A stretch of DNA of 40,541 nucleotides from a virus, in IMG/VR virus record IMGVR_UViG_3300049811_000823, positions 1-40,541 of that record, one strand, 5' to 3'. Positions 1 through 8,221 of the stretch are shown here, one piece after another. The notes below the pieces were generated by a model that was given only the letters and a program-made list of their open reading frames with translations, was not told the DNA's origin and did not search any database. The position numbers and the translations under genes were made by a program. Numbering within the stretch: position 1 is the stretch's first letter; each line of letters opens with the position of its first letter.

Positions 1-1179
1 ATGAAGGCGCACCTCACCGAACGCTATGTGAAAGGGCTTCAGCCGAAGCAGAAAAACATCATCGTCTACGACGAGGAGGTGATCGGCTTCGGGGTCCGGA
101 TCACCAGCGGCGGAACGCGCGCGTTCATCCTGACCTATAGGATCGAGGCGCGGGAACGCCGCCTCACCATCGGGGCGTGGCCGGATTGGTCGGTCACCGC
201 CGCCCGGGAAGAGGCCAAGCGCCTCAAGCGCGAGATCGATCAGGGCCGTGATCCTATGGCCGAACGGGACGAGGCTCGGGAGTCGCCCAACGTGCGACAA
301 TTGATCGACCGCTATCTCGAAGAACACGCTGCCAAGCTCGCGAAGCGGAACCGGGACGATCAGGCGTCGATGCTGCGCAAGCTGGTCGAACCGGCCTGGG
401 GTCCGCGCAAGGCGGCGGAGATCCAGCCCGATGATGTGGATCGACTGCTGCGCCAGATCGCCGGTGGCACGCCTGGAAAACGGGGCCGCAAGCCGACGCC
501 GGTGCGGGCGAACCGTGTTGGCGAAATCCTGCGCAAGATGTTCAACCTTGCGATCCGCTGGCGCATCCGCGCCGACAATCCCGCCGCAGGCTTCGCCCGC
601 AACGCCGAAGCACCCCGGGATCGCTATCTCTCAACCGAGGAAATCGGGCGGCTGTCCGCCGCGCTCGATGCCCATCCGAACAGGCGCGCTGCCGATGCCG
701 TGCGCCTGATCCTGCTGACCGGCGCGCGGCGCGGCGAAGTGCTGAACGCGCGTTGGGACCAATTCGATCTCGACGCCGCCGTCTGGATCAAGCCCGCCGC
801 CACCACGAAGCAGCGCCGTCTGCATCGCGCGCCGATCAGCGCCTCCGCCGTCGCGCTTCTGCGCACGATCCGGCTGCGCGTGCCCGAAGATTACGAGTGG
901 GTTTTTCCGGGCGATGCCGAAGGCAAGCCGCTTCAGGACATCAAGCGGTTCTGGGAAGATGTCCGGGCGAAGGCCGAATTGCCTGCCGTCCGCATCCATG
1001 ATCTGCGCCACACCTTCGCGTCGCTGCTCGTTTCGGGAGGCATGACGCTGCCGATGATCGGCAAGCTTCTCGGCCATACGCAGGTCCAGACCACACAGCG
1101 TTATGCCCACCTGCTAGACGATCCCCTTCGCGCCGGGCTTGAACAGGTCGGAGATATGCTTCGGGCTAAGCCACATTAG
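1..1179 (+). CDS. int: Tyrosine-type phage/island integrase
   Basis: Catalyses site-specific integration and excision of the element. The N-terminal ~90 residues look like the DUF4102 arm-binding domain of P4-type integrases (VIGFGVRITSGG, then LTIGAWPDWSV). A core-binding SAM-like domain follows (~95-200), then the catalytic domain. All catalytic residues are visible: R243 in TGARRGE, H333 and R336 in HDLRH, H359 in GHTQ and Y368 in QRYAH. The 392-residue length is normal for the family. The ATG is the first base of the window, so an upstream start and the att site cannot be judged. It points into the element and converges on the large minus-strand gene after a 56-base gap. It appears intact. 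Confidence 0.95.
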   Translation: MKAHLTERYVKGLQPKQKNIIVYDEEVIGFGVRITSGGTRAFILTYRIEARERRLTIGAWPDWSVTAAREEAKRLKREIDQGRDPMAERDEARESPNVRQLIDRYLEEHAAKLAKRNRDDQASMLRKLVEPAWGPRKAAEIQPDDVDRLLRQIAGGTPGKRGRKPTPVRANRVGEILRKMFNLAIRWRIRADNPAAGFARNAEAPRDRYLSTEEIGRLSAALDAHPNRRAADAVRLILLTGARRGEVLNARWDQFDLDAAVWIKPAATTKQRRLHRAPISASAVALLRTIRLRVPEDYEWVFPGDAEGKPLQDIKRFWEDVRAKAELPAVRIHDLRHTFASLLVSGGMTLPMIGKLLGHTQVQTTQRYAHLLDDPLRAGLEQVGDMLRAKPH

Positions 1180-1235
1180 TTCAAAATGCGGGTGTTCAAG
1201 CCAAATCTATGTGCACTTGATCGCAGACGATCTGT

Positions 1236-4200
1236 TTACTCAAACCTCGTCAAGAGGCTGATACCTATAACCGTGATGTCCTCGACATGGGGATGTTTGT
1301 TTGCAATTGATATCCAGTGGGCGCGAAGCGCCTGAAGTAGTCCGTCGAAGTCGACTCGCTCCCCTGATTGAAGTTGCCATTTGCGTTCCTCGGTTCGGTT
1401 CACTAGAGCGAAGATGCCGCGCGCGGATCGATTGTCGCGCAGGTAATCGCCCGAAAGCTGGTTCTCAAGACGCTCGAACAGCTGCGGTCCTGTCCAACGT
1501 TCCGCCAACTTGAGTTCGGCCGGCACAGGCGCATCAAAACCAGCGCCGTGGAACCGCAAATCGGGGCGTTTGTCGTCGGCAAACTCCTCCTCCTGCGTAA
1601 TCGTGTATCGGCCTTGTGCCTTCTCACGTAGTTCGTGCGCAAGATAGTTGCGCATCTCAGTCTCTTCCTGAACGCGCTGAAGGACTTTCGCAACGCTGTC
1701 GTCGCCGTTCTCGAGATCGTCCTTGAGATCGAGAAGACGCATGATTGCGAGATCGGCGAGTTCCCGGTGGTTCGTCGGCGTTCGGTCTAGGTGTTCGTAG
1801 AAGCCCCTTACTTGTGCTGGCGACCAAGGTGTGAGGTCTGCATCCTGCTCAGCCTTTGACCGCGCGTGGGAAGCAAGCCATGGTCGCGATGAGGCACGCG
1901 GATGCTGGATTGCTATCTCGGCAAGGGCCACGTAGGCCTCCTTACCGGGGATCTGCTTTATCTGATTGAAGAGGGCGTTGCGGGCGTCCTGAGCATTGTC
2001 GCGCAACCCTGGCGAGTACACGCCACTGCCCGCTCGATCGATATCTTCGTCCTCGCGGATATAGAGCTGCATCAGGAGAAACAGTTTCTTCAAGTGCTTT
2101 GCCGTGGCGTACCGCTGCCGAACACCCGTTGATTCCGAGCGGTGCCCGCCCAGTATCCGTGTAACGAAGGTCATCGCGAACGCTGTCTGCACTGTGGCAT
2201 CGGTGACCGATGCAAGGTGTGTTGTGACCGCGGATATCGCGTCCTCCGGGTCTACACCGACCCAGACCGCGTACCAGGTCGCCGCAACATCGGTATCGGT
2301 GGCCTGCCGGGCCTTGAGCTTCGCGAGCGAGGCGAGATCCTCGTCGGAAACCGACGTGCTACCTTGAACGATGGCCAGCATCTTGCCGAGATTGAAGAGA
2401 TTGCGGACGTCGTCGGCGCGGAGGATCCCCAGAATGGCTGGTGCCAGTTGCTCCCACGCCCATTGTCCTGACCAACTCACGTCGCTGAGCAGATAGTGGG
2501 ACTCTTCATCCGGCTTCTCTGACAACACCTCTTGCTTGATTTCATTCAGGAGGAAATCGCCAACAATCCCGGGATAGGCCTCGAACAGTTTCGGGAACCA
2601 CGGCGGCAAGCCATTCAGTTCATGGGCAGCGTAGCAGCAGGCGATGAGCACCTCATCCTTCGATAGGTTCGACGGCCAATCGGGCGTTTCCGCCGCTTCG
2701 ATATCCAAACCCGCAAGACCAAAGATGACAGAAATCGGCGTCGAGTTGGCTGGTGCGCCTTCGGAGCGGAGCGCAGGTCGATACTTGCGCCAGTAGTTAG
2801 TAACCCCCTCACGGTAGGCTTGCGCCACCTCTTCACCGAACTCAGGAATGAGCTCGCGCCAACGGCCAACAGTCCACCTGTTTGCCCTCTCGGCCTTTTC
2901 GCGGAGGAGTTCGTGCAGATACCACTGAGCCGTCGATATGTCGGTTGGGGTTTTGAGCTGCGGCGCACGAACGAGCTCAACGTGCGAACGGATGAAATCC
3001 TTGGATTTTGCGCGATCGTCGCGTTCCTTCTTCTCCCTCGCGGCGGCGCGCTTCTGCCACTTCTTCTCTTCGCGGTCGTGCTCGCTTACGGGCGGGTTGA
3101 GAAGTTGATCAAGACGTTCTTCAAGCTCGGTGTTGCCGCGGACAAGCTCGCGAAGCTGATTCGGCCACATCGGCGGCCGATTGCCTTTCATGTAGATGTC
3201 AAACGCGAGCGTGAGTGCAACTAGCTTGTCGTCTTGCCCGGTCAAGGTGCCGATGGCGTCGGCCGCATAGCCAAAGTCATCCACCCCGAATTCCCAATGA
3301 GCTCCCAGTGTTGCGGCCTGCCAGAAGTAAGTCAGGCGACGCTCATGCTTGGTATAGTGAATGCTCTCTCGCAAGGTGCGTACGTCATACCAGAATGCCG
3401 CGCGGTTGAACTCCGGCCACGCTGGGACCAGCTTTCCGAATTCGGCCTTCACGTCGCGAAGGTCGTCGTCCCAATCCCTGATCGCCCTGAACTTGTGAAG
3501 GATGCCGAGCGTGGGCTCTTCGAGCGCTTCCGCCCGTCGTTCCCGGATCAGCCGCTCAGCGGCGACGGAGGCAGGCTTGATGAGCCACGCATTCTTTTTC
3601 GATACGTCGCAAAAGCCCCGCTCGATGAACGGGGGGTCTGCCAGCATAAGATTGAGGCCCGCAGCAAGGCTCGGCAGAAGCTCGACGGGAGCAGTTTCGA
3701 CAAATCGTGCGACAGCATCCGTCAGAGAGTCGACGGAAAAGCGTTGCTTCGGGGCTACTTTACTCAACGCATCCAGAAGCCACGCGGCTGTTTCGGGCGC
3801 CGGGCTAGACGCGGCAACGATCTCGCTGAGCCAATCGCGGTTGAGCACGGGTGCTTCGGTCAGGAAGCTCGCGCGCAAATCGTCTAGGTCCTGGGTCGTT
3901 GCAACCGCCCGGGTCGCGCGTATTGCGGCGGCACGCGTATATTGGGCCGTGCTCGGGGAGATAGCCAAGGCTTTGGCTTTATCCTTCAGCACGTCGAGGC
4001 GTCCTAGCCAGACCATCCTTATGAGAAAGCTGACGATCTCAGCGTTCGCAGCATAGGTCCTGAGATGAGCACGAATGTCTTCGGCCAGTTCCGGGCTCGC
4101 GAAGCGTTGCACAGCGGCATAATCGAGGGCGCTACGGCCGGACTTCCCGGATGCAATCTCCTTGCACACATCGGATAGAATGGCCTTGCGCGTGGTGAGT

Positions 4201-5561
4201 GGAAGCGCGCTCGGGTCGCCACCCTCGAAGAGAACTTCGGGCGCAATCCGCAGAACGCGTTCGCGGATGCGCTCGTCAAGAATGGCAAGCCAAGGGAGCA
4301 CCGGCCGCATCGTGGGCACGATGACCTCCACACCGTACTGTTCCCGAAACAGAAGAGCTTCAACTTGACGGCGTGAGGCAGATCGCTGGAGCAGGTGCGC
4401 CAGCCACTCGGCTGTTAAGAATTCGCGAACTGAGCGATGATGAAACCGGACGGTTCCATAGATGGCTTCGTCGAATATCGGCCGCGAGAGGAGCGTTTGC
4501 TGATCGCGGTCATCCCAACCGGGGAGGACCAGCTGAACGGGGATGCCTTTGTTGTTATGGGACCCGTCCGGCACCTGGATAGTTGGCTCTTTTCCCAGAA
4601 TCGATGCTGCAGCAAGCAACCTCGCTCCCTCGCGAGCACGATTCGCCGCCAGGGGCTGCGCTTCTCGATGATTCTGATCGCGTTCCTCTAGCCTGCGCTG
4701 AACACTGTTCTGCATAAGCTCGAGGCGTGTGCCGATGCGGTGTTCCTTTTTCCAAAACTCGACAAGCTCTTCGAGATCTTGCGGCCTCGTCGTGAAGGAT
4801 TCCGCATCGGCGCGTTCGATCTCCTCTAGGAAAGTTCGCGTGTCGGTCACGCCGCGCGCCCGCGCAAACGTTTCGATCTGGGACGTTGCGAGATCGTCGA
4901 GAGCGACAATTCGGAAACCCGAAGGTGCTTCTTCTTCTTTCGACTCTTCTGTTTCGAGGGCATCGAGATCGAGCAGATCGTCCAGAGAGGTTTCGGCGGA
5001 CGGATTGACCACTGTGACCTTCGTGGTCTCGGGGGCGATCGGAAGGTGACGTTCGCACAATTCCAGATCGGTCTTGGCGCGCCATGCACTTGTGCGGCCT
5101 GTCAGAACGATACGCGCTCGCGTGCTCGCAGTCTGAATGCGACGGCCAAGCTTGCGAACAGCTCGCTCAAAATCGCCGGGGTTGCGAAGCCGCGCTTCAT
5201 CGACGGAGTCCAAGAGTAGCCAGCCCTCGTCGGTGGAAGCGAGCCATTCTTTGAATTCATCGAAGGTGCCGACCTCAAACGCCTCCTCAAAATCGTCACA
5301 GATGTGTTCGAGCCGAAGGAAGAACGCCTTCCTCCCTTCGGCACGGAGTTTATTGGCGATGTGACGTATCTCCTCGGTCTTGCCTGATCCAGCCTCGGAC
5401 AAGATGATGGTCCGATAGCCTCTCAGCAGATCGTTCCATTGAAGACGGGAACCGGTGAAGAAAGCTTGGTCAAGGTCAAAAGAATCGCTCGCGCGTGCAT
5501 GCTTTGCCAGTTCGTGGAAGGTGCGCCCCAGGTGAACGAACCCATATGAAGCTGTTGACAT
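1236..5561 (-). CDS. NACHT/STAND ATPase with C-terminal PD-(D/E)xK-like nuclease, candidate defence protein
   Basis: A 1441-residue protein when started at the ATG at 5561. That start is preferred because AGAGAAGG lies just upstream; an in-frame TTG at 5636 would add 25 residues. The N-terminal NTPase shows Walker A SEAGSGKT (55-62), Walker B WLLLDSVDEAR (114-124) and a sensor-like strand IVLTGRTSAW (151-160), which resembles NACHT ATPases. About 1000 residues of helical, repeat-like sequence follow. The C-terminus (~1325-1441) has a restriction-endonuclease-like signature: Asp in RPDLRF (~1334), E-x-K in AELK (~1349-1351), then ENQLSGDYLR. Proteins of this type sense invasion and kill or degrade; here that is inference. 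GC is visibly lower than in the phage genes, and the position next to int is typical for cargo. It stands alone, without a partner gene. Confidence 0.8.
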   Translation of the reverse strand: MSTASYGFVHLGRTFHELAKHARASDSFDLDQAFFTGSRLQWNDLLRGYRTIILSEAGSGKTEEIRHIANKLRAEGRKAFFLRLEHICDDFEEAFEVGTFDEFKEWLASTDEGWLLLDSVDEARLRNPGDFERAVRKLGRRIQTASTRARIVLTGRTSAWRAKTDLELCERHLPIAPETTKVTVVNPSAETSLDDLLDLDALETEESKEEEAPSGFRIVALDDLATSQIETFARARGVTDTRTFLEEIERADAESFTTRPQDLEELVEFWKKEHRIGTRLELMQNSVQRRLEERDQNHREAQPLAANRAREGARLLAAASILGKEPTIQVPDGSHNNKGIPVQLVLPGWDDRDQQTLLSRPIFDEAIYGTVRFHHRSVREFLTAEWLAHLLQRSASRRQVEALLFREQYGVEVIVPTMRPVLPWLAILDERIRERVLRIAPEVLFEGGDPSALPLTTRKAILSDVCKEIASGKSGRSALDYAAVQRFASPELAEDIRAHLRTYAANAEIVSFLIRMVWLGRLDVLKDKAKALAISPSTAQYTRAAAIRATRAVATTQDLDDLRASFLTEAPVLNRDWLSEIVAASSPAPETAAWLLDALSKVAPKQRFSVDSLTDAVARFVETAPVELLPSLAAGLNLMLADPPFIERGFCDVSKKNAWLIKPASVAAERLIRERRAEALEEPTLGILHKFRAIRDWDDDLRDVKAEFGKLVPAWPEFNRAAFWYDVRTLRESIHYTKHERRLTYFWQAATLGAHWEFGVDDFGYAADAIGTLTGQDDKLVALTLAFDIYMKGNRPPMWPNQLRELVRGNTELEERLDQLLNPPVSEHDREEKKWQKRAAAREKKERDDRAKSKDFIRSHVELVRAPQLKTPTDISTAQWYLHELLREKAERANRWTVGRWRELIPEFGEEVAQAYREGVTNYWRKYRPALRSEGAPANSTPISVIFGLAGLDIEAAETPDWPSNLSKDEVLIACCYAAHELNGLPPWFPKLFEAYPGIVGDFLLNEIKQEVLSEKPDEESHYLLSDVSWSGQWAWEQLAPAILGILRADDVRNLFNLGKMLAIVQGSTSVSDEDLASLAKLKARQATDTDVAATWYAVWVGVDPEDAISAVTTHLASVTDATVQTAFAMTFVTRILGGHRSESTGVRQRYATAKHLKKLFLLMQLYIREDEDIDRAGSGVYSPGLRDNAQDARNALFNQIKQIPGKEAYVALAEIAIQHPRASSRPWLASHARSKAEQDADLTPWSPAQVRGFYEHLDRTPTNHRELADLAIMRLLDLKDDLENGDDSVAKVLQRVQEETEMRNYLAHELREKAQGRYTITQEEEFADDKRPDLRFHGAGFDAPVPAELKLAERWTGPQLFERLENQLSGDYLRDNRSARGIFALVNRTEERKWQLQSGERVDFDGLLQALRAHWISIANKHPHVEDITVIGISLLTRFE

Positions 5562-5663
5562 GGCCTTCTCTCGCGTGACTTCTCGAAGATTTGATAATTG
5601 ATCCTTACCCCAGTGCGCCCGAATATACCTCCACAATAGAAACGGGCGGAGTGAAGCGCGTAT
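5562..5663 (-). promoter_or_regulatory. Upstream region of the NACHT-nuclease gene
   Basis: This 102-base AT-richer gap lies between the stop of the upstream minus-strand gene and the preferred ATG of the NACHT gene. On the minus strand it holds a GGAGGT followed by TATATT, and then AGAGAAGG directly before the ATG at 5561. A promoter private to the cargo gene is likely from the gap and the base composition, but I see no -35/-10 pair with correct spacing. Confidence 0.3.
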
Positions 5664-6305
5664 TTAACAGTGTTCGGACCTGAGCTCCCTCCAAATCGCC
5701 GACACCTTCCGCCGCACTGTGCGCTCGTCGGGCGGCGGGAAATCCTCCCGGCCCGCGAACCAATCCATCATGTCGCGTACCAGCTCGCCCTGGCTAACCG
5801 GCATACCGTGATCGTGCACGCGGCGGGCGATGGCGCCGGCGAAGGCGTCCCAATCGTGCTTGGGCGGCGCGCCCGGCCCGCCTGCACGCTTCGCGGAACT
5901 GGCCGCTTTCGCGCCGTTTTCCGACGCGCCGGCGTCGAACAATCCCCAGGCGCGCTCGCAGCGCTCGAACTCTTTCCGCATGATGATTACGTCCGCAGCG
6001 GTCACGGGCACGCCGTCAACCGGACGCGCGATCCATTCCCATTCCGACTTCTTCGAGCGGCGGAAGCGACGGACCAGCGCGGGCTTGCGCGCTGCGCCGT
6101 CGCGCCGGAACAGCGTCACCACGTCCGCGCCGTCGATCTCCACGATCCCCGATGCGATCTGCTTGTCGGCCGTCTCCACGGTCGGCAGCAGCGCCGAAAG
6201 TGCGATCTCGCCGTCGATTGCCCAGCCCGCAATGTCGAGGGCGGGAATCTGCCAGCGGATCGCGGTGTCGGTGACGGTCAGGAAGGAACGGGGCGGTGCT
6301 GGCAT
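5664..6305 (-). CDS. Hypothetical phage protein of the immunity operon
   Basis: I do not recognise this 213-residue protein. The N-terminal ~120 residues have alternating beta-like stretches (IRWQIPALDIAGWAIDGEI, then GIVEIDGADVVTLFRRDG). A low-complexity Ala/Gly linker (~125-148) follows. The C-terminal ~60 residues are helical (SQGELVRDMMDWF, then DERTVRRKVSAIWREL) and could be a small DNA-binding or oligomerisation domain. It is the last gene of the minus-strand switch operon, 30 bases after the XRE gene, so co-transcription with the repressor is likely. The ribosome binding site before the ATG at 6305 is weak. The base composition matches the phage genes, so it is probably original phage DNA rather than cargo. 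Confidence 0.6.
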   Translation of the reverse strand: MPAPPRSFLTVTDTAIRWQIPALDIAGWAIDGEIALSALLPTVETADKQIASGIVEIDGADVVTLFRRDGAARKPALVRRFRRSKKSEWEWIARPVDGVPVTAADVIIMRKEFERCERAWGLFDAGASENGAKAASSAKRAGGPGAPPKHDWDAFAGAIARRVHDHGMPVSQGELVRDMMDWFAGREDFPPPDERTVRRKVSAIWRELRSEHC

Positions 6306-6335
6306 TGGTTCGAACTCGTCAGTGGTTCATGGTCA

Positions 6336-6626
6336 TCATTTGCTGTTGGAATTCCTGGTGTCGCGGCTTCGCCGGTAGAGCGTGACCACGGCCTTGATGT
6401 CGCCCCGAAGATCGGGCGGCAGACGCCCGGCCTCGCAGAACAGATCGTCGAGCTTCACCTCAAGGATGGCGGCGACACGCTCGACGAGATCGTCGCGCGG
6501 CGGGTTTTCTTGTTCACGCTCGACCCGGCTCCAATAGGCCGGCGAAACGCCCAGGCGCTCGGCGAACTCGTTCAGGCCGAAGCCCTTCTGATTTCGGTGA
6601 AAGCGGACAGTTTGACCGAAGGCCAT
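6336..6626 (-). CDS. XRE-family helix-turn-helix regulator
   Basis: A 96-residue Cro/CI-type DNA-binding protein. The HTH spans residues ~16-70: LNEFAERLGVSPAYWSRVERE is the turn and recognition helix region, followed by the typical LVERVAAILEVKLDDLF helix. It has no peptidase or dimerisation domain beyond a short basic tail. The start ATG at 6626 shares its A with the TAA of the upstream peptidase gene (TAATG), so translation is coupled. It is probably the prophage repressor or a Cro-like partner that acts on the control region at 7373-7694. In ICEBs1-like modules the repressor (ImmR) precedes the peptidase (ImmA); here the peptidase is first. Confidence 0.88.
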   Translation of the reverse strand: MAFGQTVRFHRNQKGFGLNEFAERLGVSPAYWSRVEREQENPPRDDLVERVAAILEVKLDDLFCEAGRLPPDLRGDIKAVVTLYRRSRDTRNSNSK

Positions 6627-7372
6627 TAGATCGCACTCCCGGTTTCGAAACGCCGGCCGATAAAGCCGCCCTTCGCCAACCGCACCGACATGAAGGCGGC
6701 GGTGACGCCGAAGGCTTCGGCAAGATCGTCAACGAACAGGCCCAGCGCGCCCTCGCTTGGATCAAGATCGACGAAGGGCACGGATCGGCCGTCCGGCGCA
6801 GCGCGCCAGCGGAACGGCAGATCAAGGGCGCTCGCGTGCTTCGGCAGCACGCGCGCCAGCTTGTCGGCCGGAACCAGAAACGCGCCCATGAACTCGTCAG
6901 CCCGCCATTCGACCCAATCGATCGGCGCGCCGGGCTTCGCGATGGCGGGCGCGGCCGAGGTCCGGAAGGTGCGCCGGATATTGCCGCCCATCGCCACCGG
7001 CATGTCGAAGATGGCATGCGCGAACTCGTGCGCGGCGGTTGACCGGATCACCTCCGGCTGATGAGCCAGCAGGCTGGCGTTGATGCTGATCATCACAGTG
7101 TCGGGCAGTTCGGGATCGTTCTCGCAAACGCCGAGCGCCTCGTGGCCGTTCTCATCGTGGATCGGGCGATCAAGGCCCCAGGACAGGCTGATCGGCTTGC
7201 CGTTGACCGCAAGGCGCGTGGTCCGGGCGATCAGCGCCGCCACCTCGATCGGCTTCGGCTGAATGCCGAATAGCCGGGTGCGGATATCGCTCGCGATCCG
7301 GCCGATTGTCTGGGCGCTCAAGCGATGGGGATCGCCTGCCGCCGTGCTTGCATAGGTGATGGCCAGAACCAT
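6626..7372 (-). CDS. ImmA/IrrE-type metallopeptidase
   Basis: A 248-residue zinc peptidase of the DUF955/ImmA-IrrE family. The zinc-binding motif HEFAH is at 115-119 (STAAHEFAHAIF), and the downstream acidic helix VEWRADEFMGAFLVP (~153-167) carries the third ligand. In known members (ImmA of ICEBs1, IrrE of Deinococcus) the enzyme cleaves an XRE-type repressor when DNA damage or a peptide signal is sensed. The adjacent XRE gene fits as substrate. The start ATG at 7372 is preceded on its strand by GGAGGCGG, a strong ribosome binding site. It is the first gene of the leftward operon. Its function as anti-repressor is inferred from family and neighbourhood. Confidence 0.88.
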   Translation of the reverse strand: MVLAITYASTAAGDPHRLSAQTIGRIASDIRTRLFGIQPKPIEVAALIARTTRLAVNGKPISLSWGLDRPIHDENGHEALGVCENDPELPDTVMISINASLLAHQPEVIRSTAAHEFAHAIFDMPVAMGGNIRRTFRTSAAPAIAKPGAPIDWVEWRADEFMGAFLVPADKLARVLPKHASALDLPFRWRAAPDGRSVPFVDLDPSEGALGLFVDDLAEAFGVTAAFMSVRLAKGGFIGRRFETGSAI

Positions 7373-7694
7373 CTCCGCCTCCCTTCATAACCCGATTGGT
7401 CAACAGTGAGTTCTTGATATGTTCTTTCTGTTCGCGAGTCGAGTCGATTCTTCGGCGGCGATGCTGCGAGGCTGTGGACGGGTGCGTGGGCGCGCCCTGC
7501 CGCTGCCGATGAACTGAGGCGGACGGAACCCGGCTTTAGCTCTTTCCGGCCGTGTTTACGCCCGTTTTCGGCCCGGCTTTCTGCCCGTAGCCGATTGTTT
7601 CCGCCCTGTTTGCGCCCGTTTCAACCCTGCCTGACGCCGGCCCGCCGTGGTCCCTTTGCGGTCATCGGAACCGCAAAAGCGCAGGGAAACGGGC
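7373..7694. promoter_or_regulatory. Divergent lysogeny/early control region
   Basis: This 322-base gap separates the leftward switch operon from the rightward early operon. No gene is visible. It holds GTTCTT at 7410-7415 and 7421-7426 (11 bases apart), with a related GTTC at 7430. It also holds the 14-mer family GTTT(A/G)CGCCCGTTT at 7554-7567 and 7608-7621, with a looser copy at 7597-7610, and an inverted repeat TTTGCGGT/ACCGCAAA at 7655-7677. These are good operator candidates for the XRE protein and the excisionase-like HTH protein. No confident -35/-10 pair could be assigned. Confidence 0.6.
7655..7677. repeat. Inverted repeat TTTGCGGT-7-ACCGCAAA
   Basis: A perfect 8-base inverted repeat with a 7-base spacer lies 17 bases before the ATG of the excisionase-like gene. 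It could be an operator for that HTH protein (autoregulation) or a hairpin near the 5' end of the early mRNA. Confidence 0.5.
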
Positions 7695-7952
7695 ATGGAC
7701 GATCAAGTTAACGCGCAACGAAACGGGGATGGCTCCGCCGCCCTGATGCAAGGCTGGATGGGTCGGCGCGAGGTCGCCGAAGCGCTGGGGATCTCGGCTG
7801 CAACGCTGCAACGCTGGCAAACCCGCCGGATCGGCCCCCCGCTCGTTCGGATCGGCCGCCGCGTCTTCTATCGCGCCGATGCCTTCCGCGAATGGATGAT
7901 CGCCCAGGAACGCGGGCCGGTCGTCTCGAAGCGCACGGGTTCCGCCCGATGA
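7695..7952 (+). CDS. Excisionase/AlpA-like MerR-type HTH protein
   Basis: A small DNA-binding protein of 85 residues. The winged HTH_17 signature covers almost the whole chain: MGRREVAEALGISAATLQRW (~24-43), then RIGPPLVRIGRRVFYRADAFREWM, as in AlpA/Xis-type proteins. Such proteins bend DNA for excision or activate integrase expression. The ATG at 7695 has AGGGA upstream; a longer GTG start at 7647 is possible but would include the inverted repeat in the coding sequence. It is the first gene of the rightward early operon, and its stop overlaps the next start as ATGA. Confidence 0.85.
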   Translation: MDDQVNAQRNGDGSAALMQGWMGRREVAEALGISAATLQRWQTRRIGPPLVRIGRRVFYRADAFREWMIAQERGPVVSKRTGSAR

Positions 7953-8221
7953 TCGCGCCCTTGCTTGTCGCCGAGCGGCTTGAAGCCCGCGCGCTCGCCG
8001 CCAATGCCGTCCGCTCCGCCTTCTATGAGCGTTTCGGCGAACACCCGTCCGCCGATGATCGCCTGTGGCAGATCGATCCGGTTGCCCGGCTGGAATTCGT
8101 CGGTGATGTCGAACTGAAACTCGGCGTGGCGTTTCGCGACGAGGATGTCGAATTCCTCGAAACTCCGTCCGATCTGATCGAACGCGGCGCCGAGATCCTG
8201 ATCCGTGGGGACGTGCGATGA
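7949..8221 (+). CDS. Small acyl-carrier-protein-like protein lacking the carrier serine
   Basis: A 90-residue acidic protein. The stretch EFVGDVELKLGVAFRDED followed by VEFLETPSDLIERG aligns by eye with helices II-III of acyl carrier proteins (ELVMALEEEFGIEIPDED, then TVGDLV), with matching E, V, G and DED positions. At the place of the DSL motif, whose Ser carries phosphopantetheine, this protein has DPV, so it probably cannot be charged. The fold call is tentative. The start at 7949 is chosen because it gives an ATGA overlap with the upstream stop. The stop overlaps the nuclease start in the same way, so it belongs to the early operon. Role unknown; it may be a protein-protein adaptor. Confidence 0.6.
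   Translation: MIAPLLVAERLEARALAANAVRSAFYERFGEHPSADDRLWQIDPVARLEFVGDVELKLGVAFRDEDVEFLETPSDLIERGAEILIRGDVR

Noticed and set aside
1-1235. tRNA gene or att core at the integrase end
   Set aside because: No cloverleaf-like sequence and no repeat shared between the window ends was seen; the host junction is probably outside the window.
5670-6629. Plus-strand open frame of 319 codons opposite the switch operon
   Set aside because: It covers the XRE gene and the upstream hypothetical gene, both with better evidence; the HTH signature is on the minus strand.
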